A stretch of DNA of 38,607 nt from an uncultured Gammaproteobacteria bacterium (GCA_902605525.1 CACLCV010000007.1:1-38607); one strand, 5' to 3'; shown: positions 10,205 to 20,378, counted from the stretch's first letter. Made by a program: numbers and translations. The notes: generated by a model not told the origin, from the sequence alone.

Positions 10205-11197
10205 GTGAATAAAATAGGAATATCTATTATAGGTACAGGTAACATAGGTTATAAAAGAGCTAAGAGCCTTCCAAAATCACTTGAAATAATTAGTTGCTTT
10301 GATATAGATAAAAAGCAAAGAGATCAGTTTGCGATTGATTTCAATTGCAAAGCATGCAGTAGCATAAAAGAGTTACTGAATAACAAGGAAGTCTCTGCGG
10401 TGATAGTGTCAACTCTACATGACACTCTATCTGAGATTACAATACAATCAATCATAGCAGGTAAACATGTATTAGTTGAAAAACCTGCTGGCTTAAATTC
10501 TAACGAAATTCAGAATATTATCTATCATCAAAAGAAATCGCAAAAAGTTGTTTGTGTAGGTTTTAATCACAGATATCATCCCTCAATTATGAAGGCAAGA
10601 GAAATCATATCTGAAGGTAAGCTCGGAGAAATAATGTTTATAAGAGGAAGATACGGTCATGGAGGTAGGGTAGGATATGATAAAGAATGGCGATCTTTTC
10701 CAGAAAAGGGCGGAGGAGAACTACTCGATCAAGGACCTCACCTCATTGATATCTCAAGATTAATCTTAGGTGACTTTGCTAATACCACTGGTTTTATGAA
10801 TACATTTTTTTGGGACATGAGTGTTGATGATAATGCATTTATGATTCTTAAAACAAAAGAAGAAAAATGCGCATTCCTTCATGTTAGCTGCACAGAATGG
10901 AAAAATATGTTTTCACTTGAAATATATGGAAAAATAGGCAAGTTAGACATTAAAGGATTGGGAGGAAGTTATGGAGTCGAGGAGATTATACATTATGAAA
11001 TGCAACCTGAAATGGGGCCTCCTCCTTCGAAAAAATGGATATTTGATGAAAACGATAAATCATGGTTTAAGGAGTTAGATGATTTTGTGTATAATATTCA
11101 AAATGATAATTTGGAATCAGCGACATTATATGATGCACTTGCTGTACATAAAGTAATAGAGGATCTAAAAAAAAATACCAAATATGATAATTACTAG
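10205..11197 (+). CDS. Gfo/Idh/MocA family oxidoreductase
   Basis: GTG start; IGISIIGTGNIGYKRA Rossmann motif, EKPAG, GGGELLDQGPHLID. Confidence 0.87.
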   Translation: MNKIGISIIGTGNIGYKRAKSLPKSLEIISCFDIDKKQRDQFAIDFNCKACSSIKELLNNKEVSAVIVSTLHDTLSEITIQSIIAGKHVLVEKPAGLNSNEIQNIIYHQKKSQKVVCVGFNHRYHPSIMKAREIISEGKLGEIMFIRGRYGHGGRVGYDKEWRSFPEKGGGELLDQGPHLIDISRLILGDFANTTGFMNTFFWDMSVDDNAFMILKTKEEKCAFLHVSCTEWKNMFSLEIYGKIGKLDIKGLGGSYGVEEIIHYEMQPEMGPPPSKKWIFDENDKSWFKELDDFVYNIQNDNLESATLYDALAVHKVIEDLKKNTKYDNY

Positions 11198-12167
11198 AAG
11201 CCCATTAAGAGTTTCACTAGGTGGCGGCGGGACGGATCTAGCCTCATATTATGAAAAATATGAAGGATTTCTCATAGCAGGCGCAATCAATAAATATGTT
11301 TATGTTAATGTTATGAAGCCATTTCAGGAAGGTATATACCTAAAGTATTCTGAATTGGAGCATGTCAATAAACCAGAGCAAATAAAACATAAAATAATTC
11401 GGGAGACTTTTCTTCATCTTGAATTGACACAGCCAAGAATAGAGCTAACAACTCTTGCAGATATTCCATCTGGAACAGGTCTAGGATCTTCTGGTAGCTT
11501 TACGACCGCACTGATTAGGTCGTTATATGCTTTCAACCAAAAACATATCACGCAGAATGATATCGCAAGATTGGCGTGTGAAATTGAAATTAATAGACTT
11601 AAAGAGCCCATTGGTAAACAAGATCAATATATCTCTGCTTATGGTGGATTGACTGCATTTACATTTCATAAAAATGGCAATGTTTCTGCCAAACCTATTA
11701 ATCTTTCCCCTGAATGTATACATGAACTTGAGGACAACCTATTACTCTTTTTTACTGGGTACTCCAGATCAGCAAGCTCAATATTAAAAGAACAGAATCA
11801 AAAATCTCATATAAATGATAAATTTATGATTGATAGTCTTCATTCTACAAAAGAACTAGGCTATCAAAGTCAAGAAGCATTAGAATCAGAGAACATTGAA
11901 TTATTCGGTAAAATCATGCACGAACATTGGAAGAAAAAACAAATAAGGACAAAAGCAATGTCCAATCAAAATATCAGTAAATGGTATGATCAAGCAATTA
12001 AAAATGGCGCCATTGGTGGAAAACTTGTGGGTGCAGGGGGCGGTGGTTTTTTAATGTTTATGGCTCATGATAAATCAAAACTTAGGTCATGCATGAAATC
12101 AAATGGGCTTGAAGAAGTTAGATTTGCTTTTGACTATCAGGGAACTAAAGTTATCTTCGATTCATAA
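11184..12167 (+). CDS. hddA: GHMP kinase, D-glycero-alpha-D-manno-heptose-7-phosphate kinase-like
   Basis: RSPLRVSLGGGGTDLASYY, DIPSGTGLGSSGSFTTAL, GAIGGKLVGAGGGGFLMF. Confidence 0.88.
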   Translation: MIITRSPLRVSLGGGGTDLASYYEKYEGFLIAGAINKYVYVNVMKPFQEGIYLKYSELEHVNKPEQIKHKIIRETFLHLELTQPRIELTTLADIPSGTGLGSSGSFTTALIRSLYAFNQKHITQNDIARLACEIEINRLKEPIGKQDQYISAYGGLTAFTFHKNGNVSAKPINLSPECIHELEDNLLLFFTGYSRSASSILKEQNQKSHINDKFMIDSLHSTKELGYQSQEALESENIELFGKIMHEHWKKKQIRTKAMSNQNISKWYDQAIKNGAIGGKLVGAGGGGFLMFMAHDKSKLRSCMKSNGLEEVRFAFDYQGTKVIFDS

Positions 12168-12880
12168 TGACCAGTTATCCGATGGTTATACTTCTTGGTG
12201 GTCTTGCAACACGTATAAGGCCCATTACAAATACTATTCCTAAAGCAATGGTTATCATAAATGATAAGCCATTTATATATTGGATTCTTAAATACTATAT
12301 GAAACAGTATATTACTAATTTTCACCTACTACTTGGATACAAAGGAGATATTATTGAAGATTATATTTCTTCGGTTAGTTGCTTTAGCTCCAGAGTAACA
12401 TACCACTATGATGGCCACTCACTGAAAGGAACTGGAGGTGCTTTGTTAAGGGCAGCTCGAAGTTTACCTGATAAGTTTATTCTACTGTACGGTGATACAC
12501 TTTTGAGAATAAAAATTTCTGATTTTGTAACATACGCAGAGTTACATAGATATAATAATGTCATGTCAATCCTTAAGAATTATAATAACTGGGATAAAAG
12601 TAATGTCTCTATTGGATTAGATAATAATATCACGTATTGTAATCTTAGTAATTCGAAACGGAATTATATTGACTATGGAATGTCTATAATTAATAAAGAA
12701 ACTTTTTTAGCATATGCAGATAAAAATATTTTCGAATTATCTGAGTACTATGAGTATTTATCAAGAGAAAATAAATTATATGGATATGAAGTTAAAGAAA
12801 GATTTTATGAAATAGGATCATTTAAAGGAATAGAGGAGACAGATGATTTTGTTAAAAAAAATCTAAATCTATTCGAATAA
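12167..12880 (+). CDS. hddC: Sugar-1-phosphate nucleotidyltransferase, HddC-like (D-glycero-alpha-D-manno-heptose-1-phosphate guanylyltransferase)
   Basis: ILLGGLATRIRPITNTIPKAMV signature, YGDTLL; TAATG overlap with hddA. Confidence 0.8.
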   Translation: MTSYPMVILLGGLATRIRPITNTIPKAMVIINDKPFIYWILKYYMKQYITNFHLLLGYKGDIIEDYISSVSCFSSRVTYHYDGHSLKGTGGALLRAARSLPDKFILLYGDTLLRIKISDFVTYAELHRYNNVMSILKNYNNWDKSNVSIGLDNNITYCNLSNSKRNYIDYGMSIINKETFLAYADKNIFELSEYYEYLSRENKLYGYEVKERFYEIGSFKGIEETDDFVKKNLNLFE

Positions 12881-13819
12881 CCACTTATTTTCACTCAAAT
12901 ATTTAACAGTTTTTCGCACTCCATTCTCAATAGTGCATTCCGGCCTCCATCCTGTTTTACTGATTTTTGTTACATCAAGGTGAATGAATGGATTATCACC
13001 AACCCAGCCTCTCTTTTGTCCTGAATAAGTTAGCTCTGGATTCAAATTAAGACATTCTGTAATCCATTTTGCAGATTCATTAATCTCACAGTAACCATCA
13101 TATCCAAGATTAATGATATTATTTTTTTCATTATAGAAATTTAAAGCTTGGTCAATGGCATTTAAGCAATCATTTATATATAAGTAAGATTTCTTCTGAT
13201 GTCCATCACCTAAAATATGCAGTTGATCTGGGTTGCTCTGTAGTTGTTTAAAAAAATCATATATATGCCCATGCTGATATCTTTCACCTATGATTGATAC
13301 AAATCTAAATATCCAAGATTGCATATCGTAAGCATTACAATAAGACGTTATTAAACCTTCGCACGCTATCTTTGATGTAGCATAAAGCGAGGTTTGTATT
13401 GGAAACCCTGCATCTTCTGGAGTAGGAATAGTCTTATGTTCTCCGTAGACTGACCCCGTAGAGGAGAATATGATTTTTTTAACTTCGTTATGCTTCATCG
13501 CTTCAAGCACATTTGATGTAACTAAGATATTCTGATCTATATCTTTTTTAGGATGATTAAAGCCAAATCTTACATCAGCGTTTGCTGAGAGATGGTAAAC
13601 TATCGAAATATCTTTAAAATATTTATGTATTTTATTATAGTTTAATAGATCCTCATTTATAAATGTAAACTGTTTATTATCTATATTATTTTCTAGAAAT
13701 TTTTCTCTACCTGTTGATAAATTATCGATGCCAATGACGGAAAAGTTTCTATTTAATAGGTAGTCAGTTATATGACTTCCAATAAAACCCGCGCATCCAG
13801 TAACTAGACAATTTTGCAT
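12869..13819 (-). CDS. NAD-dependent epimerase/dehydratase (extended SDR)
   Basis: LVTGCAGFIGSHITDYLL, SSTGSVYGE, LYATSK (YxxxK), RGWVGDNP C-terminal motif. Confidence 0.87.
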   Translation of the reverse strand: MQNCLVTGCAGFIGSHITDYLLNRNFSVIGIDNLSTGREKFLENNIDNKQFTFINEDLLNYNKIHKYFKDISIVYHLSANADVRFGFNHPKKDIDQNILVTSNVLEAMKHNEVKKIIFSSTGSVYGEHKTIPTPEDAGFPIQTSLYATSKIACEGLITSYCNAYDMQSWIFRFVSIIGERYQHGHIYDFFKQLQSNPDQLHILGDGHQKKSYLYINDCLNAIDQALNFYNEKNNIINLGYDGYCEINESAKWITECLNLNPELTYSGQKRGWVGDNPFIHLDVTKISKTGWRPECTIENGVRKTVKYLSENKWLFE

Positions 13820-14781
13820 TTTATTTCCTCATAAAGTTCCATTCCAGAAATTGCACGTGATGTATTAGCTTCTCTTCCTGAAATAATTTCTTTTAGCTCA
13901 TCTGTAAAGCTATTTTCGCATGCGGATTTTGATAAAAGTTGTTCATTATCGCTTTGTGATTTACCGTTTAGCCAACTCCATCTCTCACCATAATAATAAA
14001 CTTGATCACCATAGGTCCTTCCTCTTCCTGAGATCCTTGCATAAGCATCTTTTCCGTTTATTGAAATCTCGAACATACTTTTCCATCTAACACCTGATAT
14101 GTTAAGAAGAACCAGTGTTTTATTTATTTTCAACAAAATCTTTACTTCCTCTTCTATACCTGTATTCCAAAATCCATCCCAAGAGCAAACACTGATAATT
14201 TGAATATCTGAATCAAATAAAAAATATAATAAATCTATCATGTGTATTCCGGGATCTAATAAAACACCACCTCCACTAACATTAGGGTCTAATTTCCATG
14301 ATTTATCCATATTTGGTGAATTTCCATGCCCTATAGACATTTCTACCGATATTAGCTCACCAAATTTGTCTTCAGATAGATCTGACTTAAGGCGCTTTAT
14401 CGCTTCAAAATATTCATAATTAAATCCAACATGTATTTTAGATTTTTTTTGATGACCAAGAATCTCTCTCATTTCACTTATATTTCTACCTAGTGGTTTT
14501 TCTATTAATATATCGATATTTTTATTCAGAAAAAGACATGCATAATCTTTAGAAAGATTATGGGGTGTGGAAATAATAACAAGATCATATTCTCTTTTTG
14601 TAAGATCTTTTTTATTATTAAGAAATTTTATTTTGTTGCTTATCTCAAAGTCCTCATGATTCTTATCAATATTGGGATCATAAACATCACAAGTAAAATT
14701 CTTATTTGAATATATTTTAATAAGCGATTTTAGCCTTTCTTTACCTATTAACCCATATCCTATAATCAAAAAATTATTCAT
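13804..14781 (-). CDS. Gfo/Idh/MocA family oxidoreductase
   Basis: Internal start MNNFLIIGYGLIGKERL fits the Rossmann N-terminus; EKPLG, GGGVLLDPGIHMID. Confidence 0.85.
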   Translation of the reverse strand: MNNFLIIGYGLIGKERLKSLIKIYSNKNFTCDVYDPNIDKNHEDFEISNKIKFLNNKKDLTKREYDLVIISTPHNLSKDYACLFLNKNIDILIEKPLGRNISEMREILGHQKKSKIHVGFNYEYFEAIKRLKSDLSEDKFGELISVEMSIGHGNSPNMDKSWKLDPNVSGGGVLLDPGIHMIDLLYFLFDSDIQIISVCSWDGFWNTGIEEEVKILLKINKTLVLLNISGVRWKSMFEISINGKDAYARISGRGRTYGDQVYYYGERWSWLNGKSQSDNEQLLSKSACENSFTDELKEIISGREANTSRAISGMELYEEIKCKIV

Positions 14782-15538
14782 TTCTTCGAAGCATCCATCT
14801 ATTTTTGTCAATATTACTAGAATTATATTCAAAGATATTATCTCTCACATGAATGAACTTTCCAGATAAATATGAAATCTCCTCATGTATTAATTTTAGT
14901 ATAAAATCTCTAGTCTCAGTTATTGGTACAGTTGTTTTAATATCAGCGCCAGACTTTTTGACCTTTTCAAGCATTTTCGTTTCCATAGCTCCTGGCGCTA
15001 CTGCGAGGCATGTAATATCACCATATTTTAAAAGCTCAAGATGTAAGTTTTCAGCTGCTCTTACAGTAGCTGTTTTAGAGAGAGAATAACTTGAAAATTT
15101 AGGATAACCATATGCAGCACCACCACCTGAGAAAAAAATAATTTTTGCATGTTTACTACTTTTTATTTGTGGAAGAAAACTTTTTATCACATTGAGGTTT
15201 CCTATGATATTTGTCTCGAAGACATTTTTCCATAGATTTAAATTTGTTTTCTCAATACCCCCTTCTTGCCCTAGTGTTGCGGCACAAAGAATAAAACCAA
15301 TTGGCTCATTATTTAATTTAAGACTTTGTATCTTTTTAGTAGTTTCATTTAAATCACTTATATCAACCTTAATCGCGTATGAATTAGGACTCTTAGGCTT
15401 TATCAAATCGTATGTATCAAAGACATTATCAGATTTAGATAAACAAATAATTTTATAATTTTGAGATGCTTTAATTGCTATTTCTCGACCAAGACCATCG
15501 CCACTCCCAGTAATCACTAAAGTTTTAATTTGCTTCAT
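14774..15538 (-). CDS. Short-chain dehydrogenase/reductase
   Basis: LVITGSGDGLGREIA, CAATLG, YSLSKTA (YxxxK), VAPGAMET. Confidence 0.87.
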   Translation of the reverse strand: MKQIKTLVITGSGDGLGREIAIKASQNYKIICLSKSDNVFDTYDLIKPKSPNSYAIKVDISDLNETTKKIQSLKLNNEPIGFILCAATLGQEGGIEKTNLNLWKNVFETNIIGNLNVIKSFLPQIKSSKHAKIIFFSGGGAAYGYPKFSSYSLSKTATVRAAENLHLELLKYGDITCLAVAPGAMETKMLEKVKKSGADIKTTVPITETRDFILKLIHEEISYLSGKFIHVRDNIFEYNSSNIDKNRWMLRRNE

Positions 15539-16604
15539 TTAACCTTGCTACCATAAAAATATCCGACCCCTCTAAATTAGAAACTAAGCAATCAATTGAA
15601 AAGTTATTAAATCCAACAAACAGATGGCTAGATGTTATAGTGAATTCAATACTAAATCCATGCCTAGATAGTAAATATGCTAGGCTTAATGGTGAAAAAT
15701 AATTTAAATGTTCATTTTTGAGCGAATAAAATTTCGATCTAAAGCACTTATGTTCAAAACTACATAGATTAGGTGTCCTTACCACTATCAACCCTTTATG
15801 TGCTACATATTTTTTTGTCTCTGCAATAAAAGAGTCAAGATCCTTCACATGCTCTATCACATCGAGACATGTAACTATGTCATATTTTTGATTTTTGTTA
15901 TACTGCCAGATATCTCCCTCGAAATTCGTAAAACCAAATAATTTAGCGCACATTTCATTCGCATATCTACTTATTTCAAGGCCGTAGTGATTTAGACCCA
16001 TTCTTTGTGCAGAGTATCTTAAAAAACCATAGCCTGCGCCAATATCAAAAATGCAAGGCTTAGGAGCTAAAGAATATTTTTTTATCGATGATAAAATTCT
16101 ATCTGATTTTTCAATTCTCCATTCTGATTGCTTAAGATAATTACCGTACCCAAGACGCTCTATATCCCCTTCAAAATACTCTTCATCATAAGCTATAGGA
16201 GAGGCTTTTTTGTATCTATTAGTATAAAGAATTCCATGATTAAGATAGCTATTGCCTAGAATATGGAATCTATTGTCCAAGTAATCAAAAGAAGTAAAAT
16301 GACGATCAACTTTAGCACCAGAAAATATGCTGTGATGGGGGAATGATTTTACAGATACCTGTTTGCTTACTTTAAAATATAACTGAGTTCTCTTGCAAAT
16401 TAATTCATATTTTTCCTGTTGATGCATCTTATTCCATCTAGTCCCAGAAATATTCTCAAATATATACTCTATCCATTCTCGTCCTTGTATTTCTTCTAGA
16501 TTTAATAACCTTAAAATCCCAGTTTCCCAGTGTTGCCTTGTATCTGCAAAAACAATAGAATTATTTTTTAAATATTTGATATATTTTTTAGTTAGTTTCC
16601 ACAT
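15525..16604 (-). CDS. Class I SAM-dependent methyltransferase
   Basis: CIFDIGAGYGFLRYSAQ motif I, YDIVTCLDVIEHV, LIVVRTPN; about 180-aa N-terminal region unassigned. Confidence 0.82.
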   Translation of the reverse strand: MWKLTKKYIKYLKNNSIVFADTRQHWETGILRLLNLEEIQGREWIEYIFENISGTRWNKMHQQEKYELICKRTQLYFKVSKQVSVKSFPHHSIFSGAKVDRHFTSFDYLDNRFHILGNSYLNHGILYTNRYKKASPIAYDEEYFEGDIERLGYGNYLKQSEWRIEKSDRILSSIKKYSLAPKPCIFDIGAGYGFLRYSAQRMGLNHYGLEISRYANEMCAKLFGFTNFEGDIWQYNKNQKYDIVTCLDVIEHVKDLDSFIAETKKYVAHKGLIVVRTPNLCSFEHKCFRSKFYSLKNEHLNYFSPLSLAYLLSRHGFSIEFTITSSHLFVGFNNFSIDCLVSNLEGSDIFMVARLNEAN

Positions 16605-17757
16605 TCTTTCTATTTATAAAAATAAGGTTGTACAATAAAGAGTAAACAAATATAGCAGTTCCCAGTGCCATAAGATTAATTCCTGTTACGGCATAATATG
16701 ACTCATAACCAAGCTTATTTGGAAGGGTATAGCTATTTTCATGAAATACTGAAAAGATGGGCGATAGGAAGAATATAGAGACAATCATTAGAGTAATAAA
16801 AATACAAATAGAGTAATTAAATTGCAAAAACAATAGTGGCTTATTAATAGTTACCTCATAGAATAATTTTGATACTATTCCCAACATAAGTAACTGAAAA
16901 CCTACTTGAAATATCAAAGATAGAAACATCATGCTATGAAGAGATAGTTCATATTTCATTATCGTCGCGGGTCCATCATATAAAATCACTAAGAGAGGTA
17001 AGCTTAAAAATATTAAAACGTACCCTAAGGGAATAAATATCTGGCTAATCCCCCATGTAAGTATCGTTTGAATAGTAATCCAGCCAGCATGCCATGGTGC
17101 CCAAAAGCCTATTCTTTTTAGATTACTAATCCGTCCTTGTTTATCCTTATAAAATGATATAGGTATCTCAGTAGTCTTAAGCTTAAGATGTTTTGCCTTA
17201 ATAATCATTTCTGAAGCATATTGCCATGATTTCGAGACTAGGTTCATGCGCTTGAGCGCTCGAGTAGTGACAGCTCTCATCCCACAATGGATATCTTTAA
17301 CTGGGGTTTGAAATACTAGATTAAGAAGCCAGCTCGTAGCAGGAGAACCAAAGTATTGATGTGATTTTGGCATAGCGCCATGTTCAATGTAACCTTTAAA
17401 TCTATTACCAACTATGAATTCATATCCCTCTTTAAGCTTATTATAGAACATTTCAATATTGGAAAAGTCATATGTTAGATCAGCATCTCCTAAAATTACA
17501 TATTGTGATTTGATATAAGGAATAGCTGCTTTATATGCATTACCTAAACCCTTTTGAGGCACGATTACTACTTCGACATTTTTTTCTCTTGCTATTTTCG
17601 AAGTATTATCTGATGAACTATCTGCAATAATTATCTGACCATTGAGATTAAGCTTTTTAAACCCAATTCTACATGAGTCAATAAATTTAGAAATTGTGAT
17701 TTCTTCATTTAGGGTAGGAACTAAAACTGTGATATCAAAATTATCCATTTTTAGCAT
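16588..17757 (-). CDS. GT2 polyprenyl-phosphate glycosyltransferase-like protein with C-terminal TM helices
   Basis: ITVLVPTLNEEITISKFI, ILGDADLTYDF, VGNRF; four or more C-terminal hydrophobic segments. Confidence 0.82.
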   Translation of the reverse strand: MLKMDNFDITVLVPTLNEEITISKFIDSCRIGFKKLNLNGQIIIADSSSDNTSKIAREKNVEVVIVPQKGLGNAYKAAIPYIKSQYVILGDADLTYDFSNIEMFYNKLKEGYEFIVGNRFKGYIEHGAMPKSHQYFGSPATSWLLNLVFQTPVKDIHCGMRAVTTRALKRMNLVSKSWQYASEMIIKAKHLKLKTTEIPISFYKDKQGRISNLKRIGFWAPWHAGWITIQTILTWGISQIFIPLGYVLIFLSLPLLVILYDGPATIMKYELSLHSMMFLSLIFQVGFQLLMLGIVSKLFYEVTINKPLLFLQFNYSICIFITLMIVSIFFLSPIFSVFHENSYTLPNKLGYESYYAVTGINLMALGTAIFVYSLLYNLIFINRKNVETN

Positions 17758-18697
17758 CTACAAGTATTTCTCTTAAAGATTTTTTAATAGCATCAATAGA
17801 AGAATATCGATTCTCCCATTTATATCTAGTTCTTATCTTATTCGAGTTGAATTTAATTTTAGGTACATCGCCGTTCCATCCACGATCACCTCCTGAATAA
17901 TTGATTACAGTATCCACAGTTCCATTGACTTCTAATGCAATTTTAGCAATTTCTTTAACAGTTATTGAATCATTTGTAGTTATATTATATACGTCATAAA
18001 GTGTATTAACGTCAGAGTCAATGACTGAGAATATTCCTTCGATTATATCGTCAATATGAATATATGATTTACATTGATTACCATCACCAAGTACTTCTAA
18101 TTTATTCTTATTCTTATTTAATTTATGGATAAAATCATATCCAACGCCATGCGTTTGTCTTTTACCTACAACATTTGCAAATCTAAATACACGTGCATAG
18201 ATATCAAACATATGACTGTAGGCACTAATTAGTGCCTCAGATGCAATTTTATTTGCTGCATATGGAGATATTGGAACTAGAGGGCCATAATTTTCGTCAA
18301 AATCTTCATCTTTATCTCCATAAACACCGCTTCCTGAGGTGTAAATTATTTTTTTTATATTGTTTTTTCTTATGACTTCTAGCAAGTTATTTGTTAAAAC
18401 CGTTCCTTGATGAAAATCAAGTGTAGGATTGGACTCGGCCTTTGAGATATCCGGGTTAGCCGCTAAATGAAAAACAATATCAATTTCGCTTGTCAATCGT
18501 TTCCCTAGCTCATCAATATCAGTTATGTCTGCTTCATAGACTTCTAATCTAGCATCCTTAATAAAATCTAAGTTATGACGAGTATTTGAAGAAAAATTAT
18601 CATAGATAATTACTTTTTTAGTTTCTTCGTCCATTAGAAGTCTCTCTGAGATATGTGAACCGATAAAACCAGCTCCGCCTGTTAAAAAATATTTCAT
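17741..18697 (-). CDS. NAD-dependent epimerase/dehydratase (extended SDR)
   Basis: YFLTGGAGFIGSHISERLL, SGSGVYGD, PYAANK (YxxxK), GGDRGWNGDVP. Confidence 0.87.
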   Translation of the reverse strand: MKYFLTGGAGFIGSHISERLLMDEETKKVIIYDNFSSNTRHNLDFIKDARLEVYEADITDIDELGKRLTSEIDIVFHLAANPDISKAESNPTLDFHQGTVLTNNLLEVIRKNNIKKIIYTSGSGVYGDKDEDFDENYGPLVPISPYAANKIASEALISAYSHMFDIYARVFRFANVVGKRQTHGVGYDFIHKLNKNKNKLEVLGDGNQCKSYIHIDDIIEGIFSVIDSDVNTLYDVYNITTNDSITVKEIAKIALEVNGTVDTVINYSGGDRGWNGDVPKIKFNSNKIRTRYKWENRYSSIDAIKKSLREILVDAKNG

Positions 18698-20361
18698 TTC
18701 AACCTTATTTGCTCGATGTAGATATCATTTTCATGAGTGTCATTATATAAGAATAAGTTAAAAGAGTTTGTTATTATTTTTCTAATATAAATACTATCAT
18801 CTTGATGGTTAAAATTTTCATATAATATTCCATTTATTCTTACTGTAAAGGTTTCAGGGATATTTTTCCCAGTTAGTTTTAATTTAAAATATTTTTTATC
18901 AGAGGGTAAATTTAGATATGTATTAATAAATTTATTCATTCGACAGTCCTTCGACCAACCCATCATGTCAAAACCAACTTGATCAGCATCGAGAGATGGA
19001 TCACCACATTTTCTAATTATAGACCAACCCTGTAGATCAGACTCCCATGACAAATTATTATGGTCAATTGGATTATCCAATAATGATGCGCTTGCATAGT
19101 TCTCATGTATGATTGATGCAGATTTGTACATAAACGTAGCAAGTACAATCCCAATTACGAATTTTGTACTACGTAAACTAATATTTTCTCTGAAAAACAT
19201 CGATCTAGAAAGTAGATAGAGAGAGAAAAATATATAAAAATAAAAATCAACGACGTATCTGTATGCTGCTCCATTAGCTAAAAATGAATATAATATCAGG
19301 ATAGTCAAAATGCCAATGACTATAAATGTTAAGTCTATAAATTTTTTTTCCTTAAATAGAGCATAAAATGAGATAATTATTGTCAATCCAATAACAGGTG
19401 TAATCCAAGGCTTGTTTATACCTGTCATGTCCTCAAGGATAATTATACAATTTGGAGACGTTAATTCTAACCCACTTACTTCTTGAGTTATAAAGAAAGC
19501 TCTAAAGAATTGTAAAAATCTTTCTATATAAATATCGATTGTCGCACCATCTAAACAGGGTGAGCCTAATCTGTTATGTAAAAGCTCTTCTGTCATACCT
19601 GCGTGAATTGTCGCAGCACCAGCAGGAAATATTCCTCCAGTCTTGTCAAAAGATAGCAACATATAAAAGATTGCTGGCAATATAAAAAAATATAGATAGG
19701 GAACTAATAACTTTCTTTTTTTAATAAGAAGATATAAAAAAAGAAGAGCAGCTATAATTAGGCCAGTGTCCCTTATCATTATTGCAATAAAAAGATTTCC
19801 AACCAAATATGGAATAAATTTTTTATTATTACTTTCAATTAGATTTATAAAGTATATGAATGAATTTATAATGAATAATCCAAAATACGCTGCATTTTCC
19901 TCGTAAATATAAAATCTATAACTTATTAACCAATAAATAGAGAAATAAATTATGATGAGCGTCAATAAAAAAGAAACAATTTCATTATATTCTCTAAGAA
20001 AAAAATTATGCATAATACGAGCAGTAATGCAGGAATAAAAAATGAATATGAAAATTGTTGGGAAGGTCAGATCAGTTAATAAAATAGATATAAAATGGAA
20101 TGGAAGTTGTAAAATAGGCACACCATAACCCCAAGCACTATAATAAACACCATTATAGAAATGCAAGTCATGATGAAAATCTTTTGAATCAAAAGGTAAA
20201 TATGTGTACCCATTTAATAATGAAAGCGATTGTATCAAATGACGATCATAGCGATGATATAAAGAAAAATCTTGAAAAAAACCCCATACAAATAGCATAC
20301 TCAAAGCTATGGTGGCAAAGAGCAATACATTGGAATATTTGATTTTACTAATTATTAGCAT
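18694..20361 (-). CDS. Polytopic membrane protein, possible GT-C glycosyltransferase
   Basis: Many TM segments over about 420 aa then a soluble tail; adjacent to a polyprenyl-phosphate GT2-like gene. Confidence 0.55.
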   Translation of the reverse strand: MLIISKIKYSNVLLFATIALSMLFVWGFFQDFSLYHRYDRHLIQSLSLLNGYTYLPFDSKDFHHDLHFYNGVYYSAWGYGVPILQLPFHFISILLTDLTFPTIFIFIFYSCITARIMHNFFLREYNEIVSFLLTLIIIYFSIYWLISYRFYIYEENAAYFGLFIINSFIYFINLIESNNKKFIPYLVGNLFIAIMIRDTGLIIAALLFLYLLIKKRKLLVPYLYFFILPAIFYMLLSFDKTGGIFPAGAATIHAGMTEELLHNRLGSPCLDGATIDIYIERFLQFFRAFFITQEVSGLELTSPNCIIILEDMTGINKPWITPVIGLTIIISFYALFKEKKFIDLTFIVIGILTILILYSFLANGAAYRYVVDFYFYIFFSLYLLSRSMFFRENISLRSTKFVIGIVLATFMYKSASIIHENYASASLLDNPIDHNNLSWESDLQGWSIIRKCGDPSLDADQVGFDMMGWSKDCRMNKFINTYLNLPSDKKYFKLKLTGKNIPETFTVRINGILYENFNHQDDSIYIRKIITNSFNLFLYNDTHENDIYIEQIRLK

Positions 20362-20365
20362 TGTT

Positions 20366-20378
20366 TATCTTAAAGATA
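20366..20378. promoter_or_regulatory. Inverted repeat TATCTT-A-AAGATA in a 42-nt divergent promoter region
   Basis: Perfect 6-bp arms read directly between start codons at 20361(-) and 20404(+). Confidence 0.4.
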
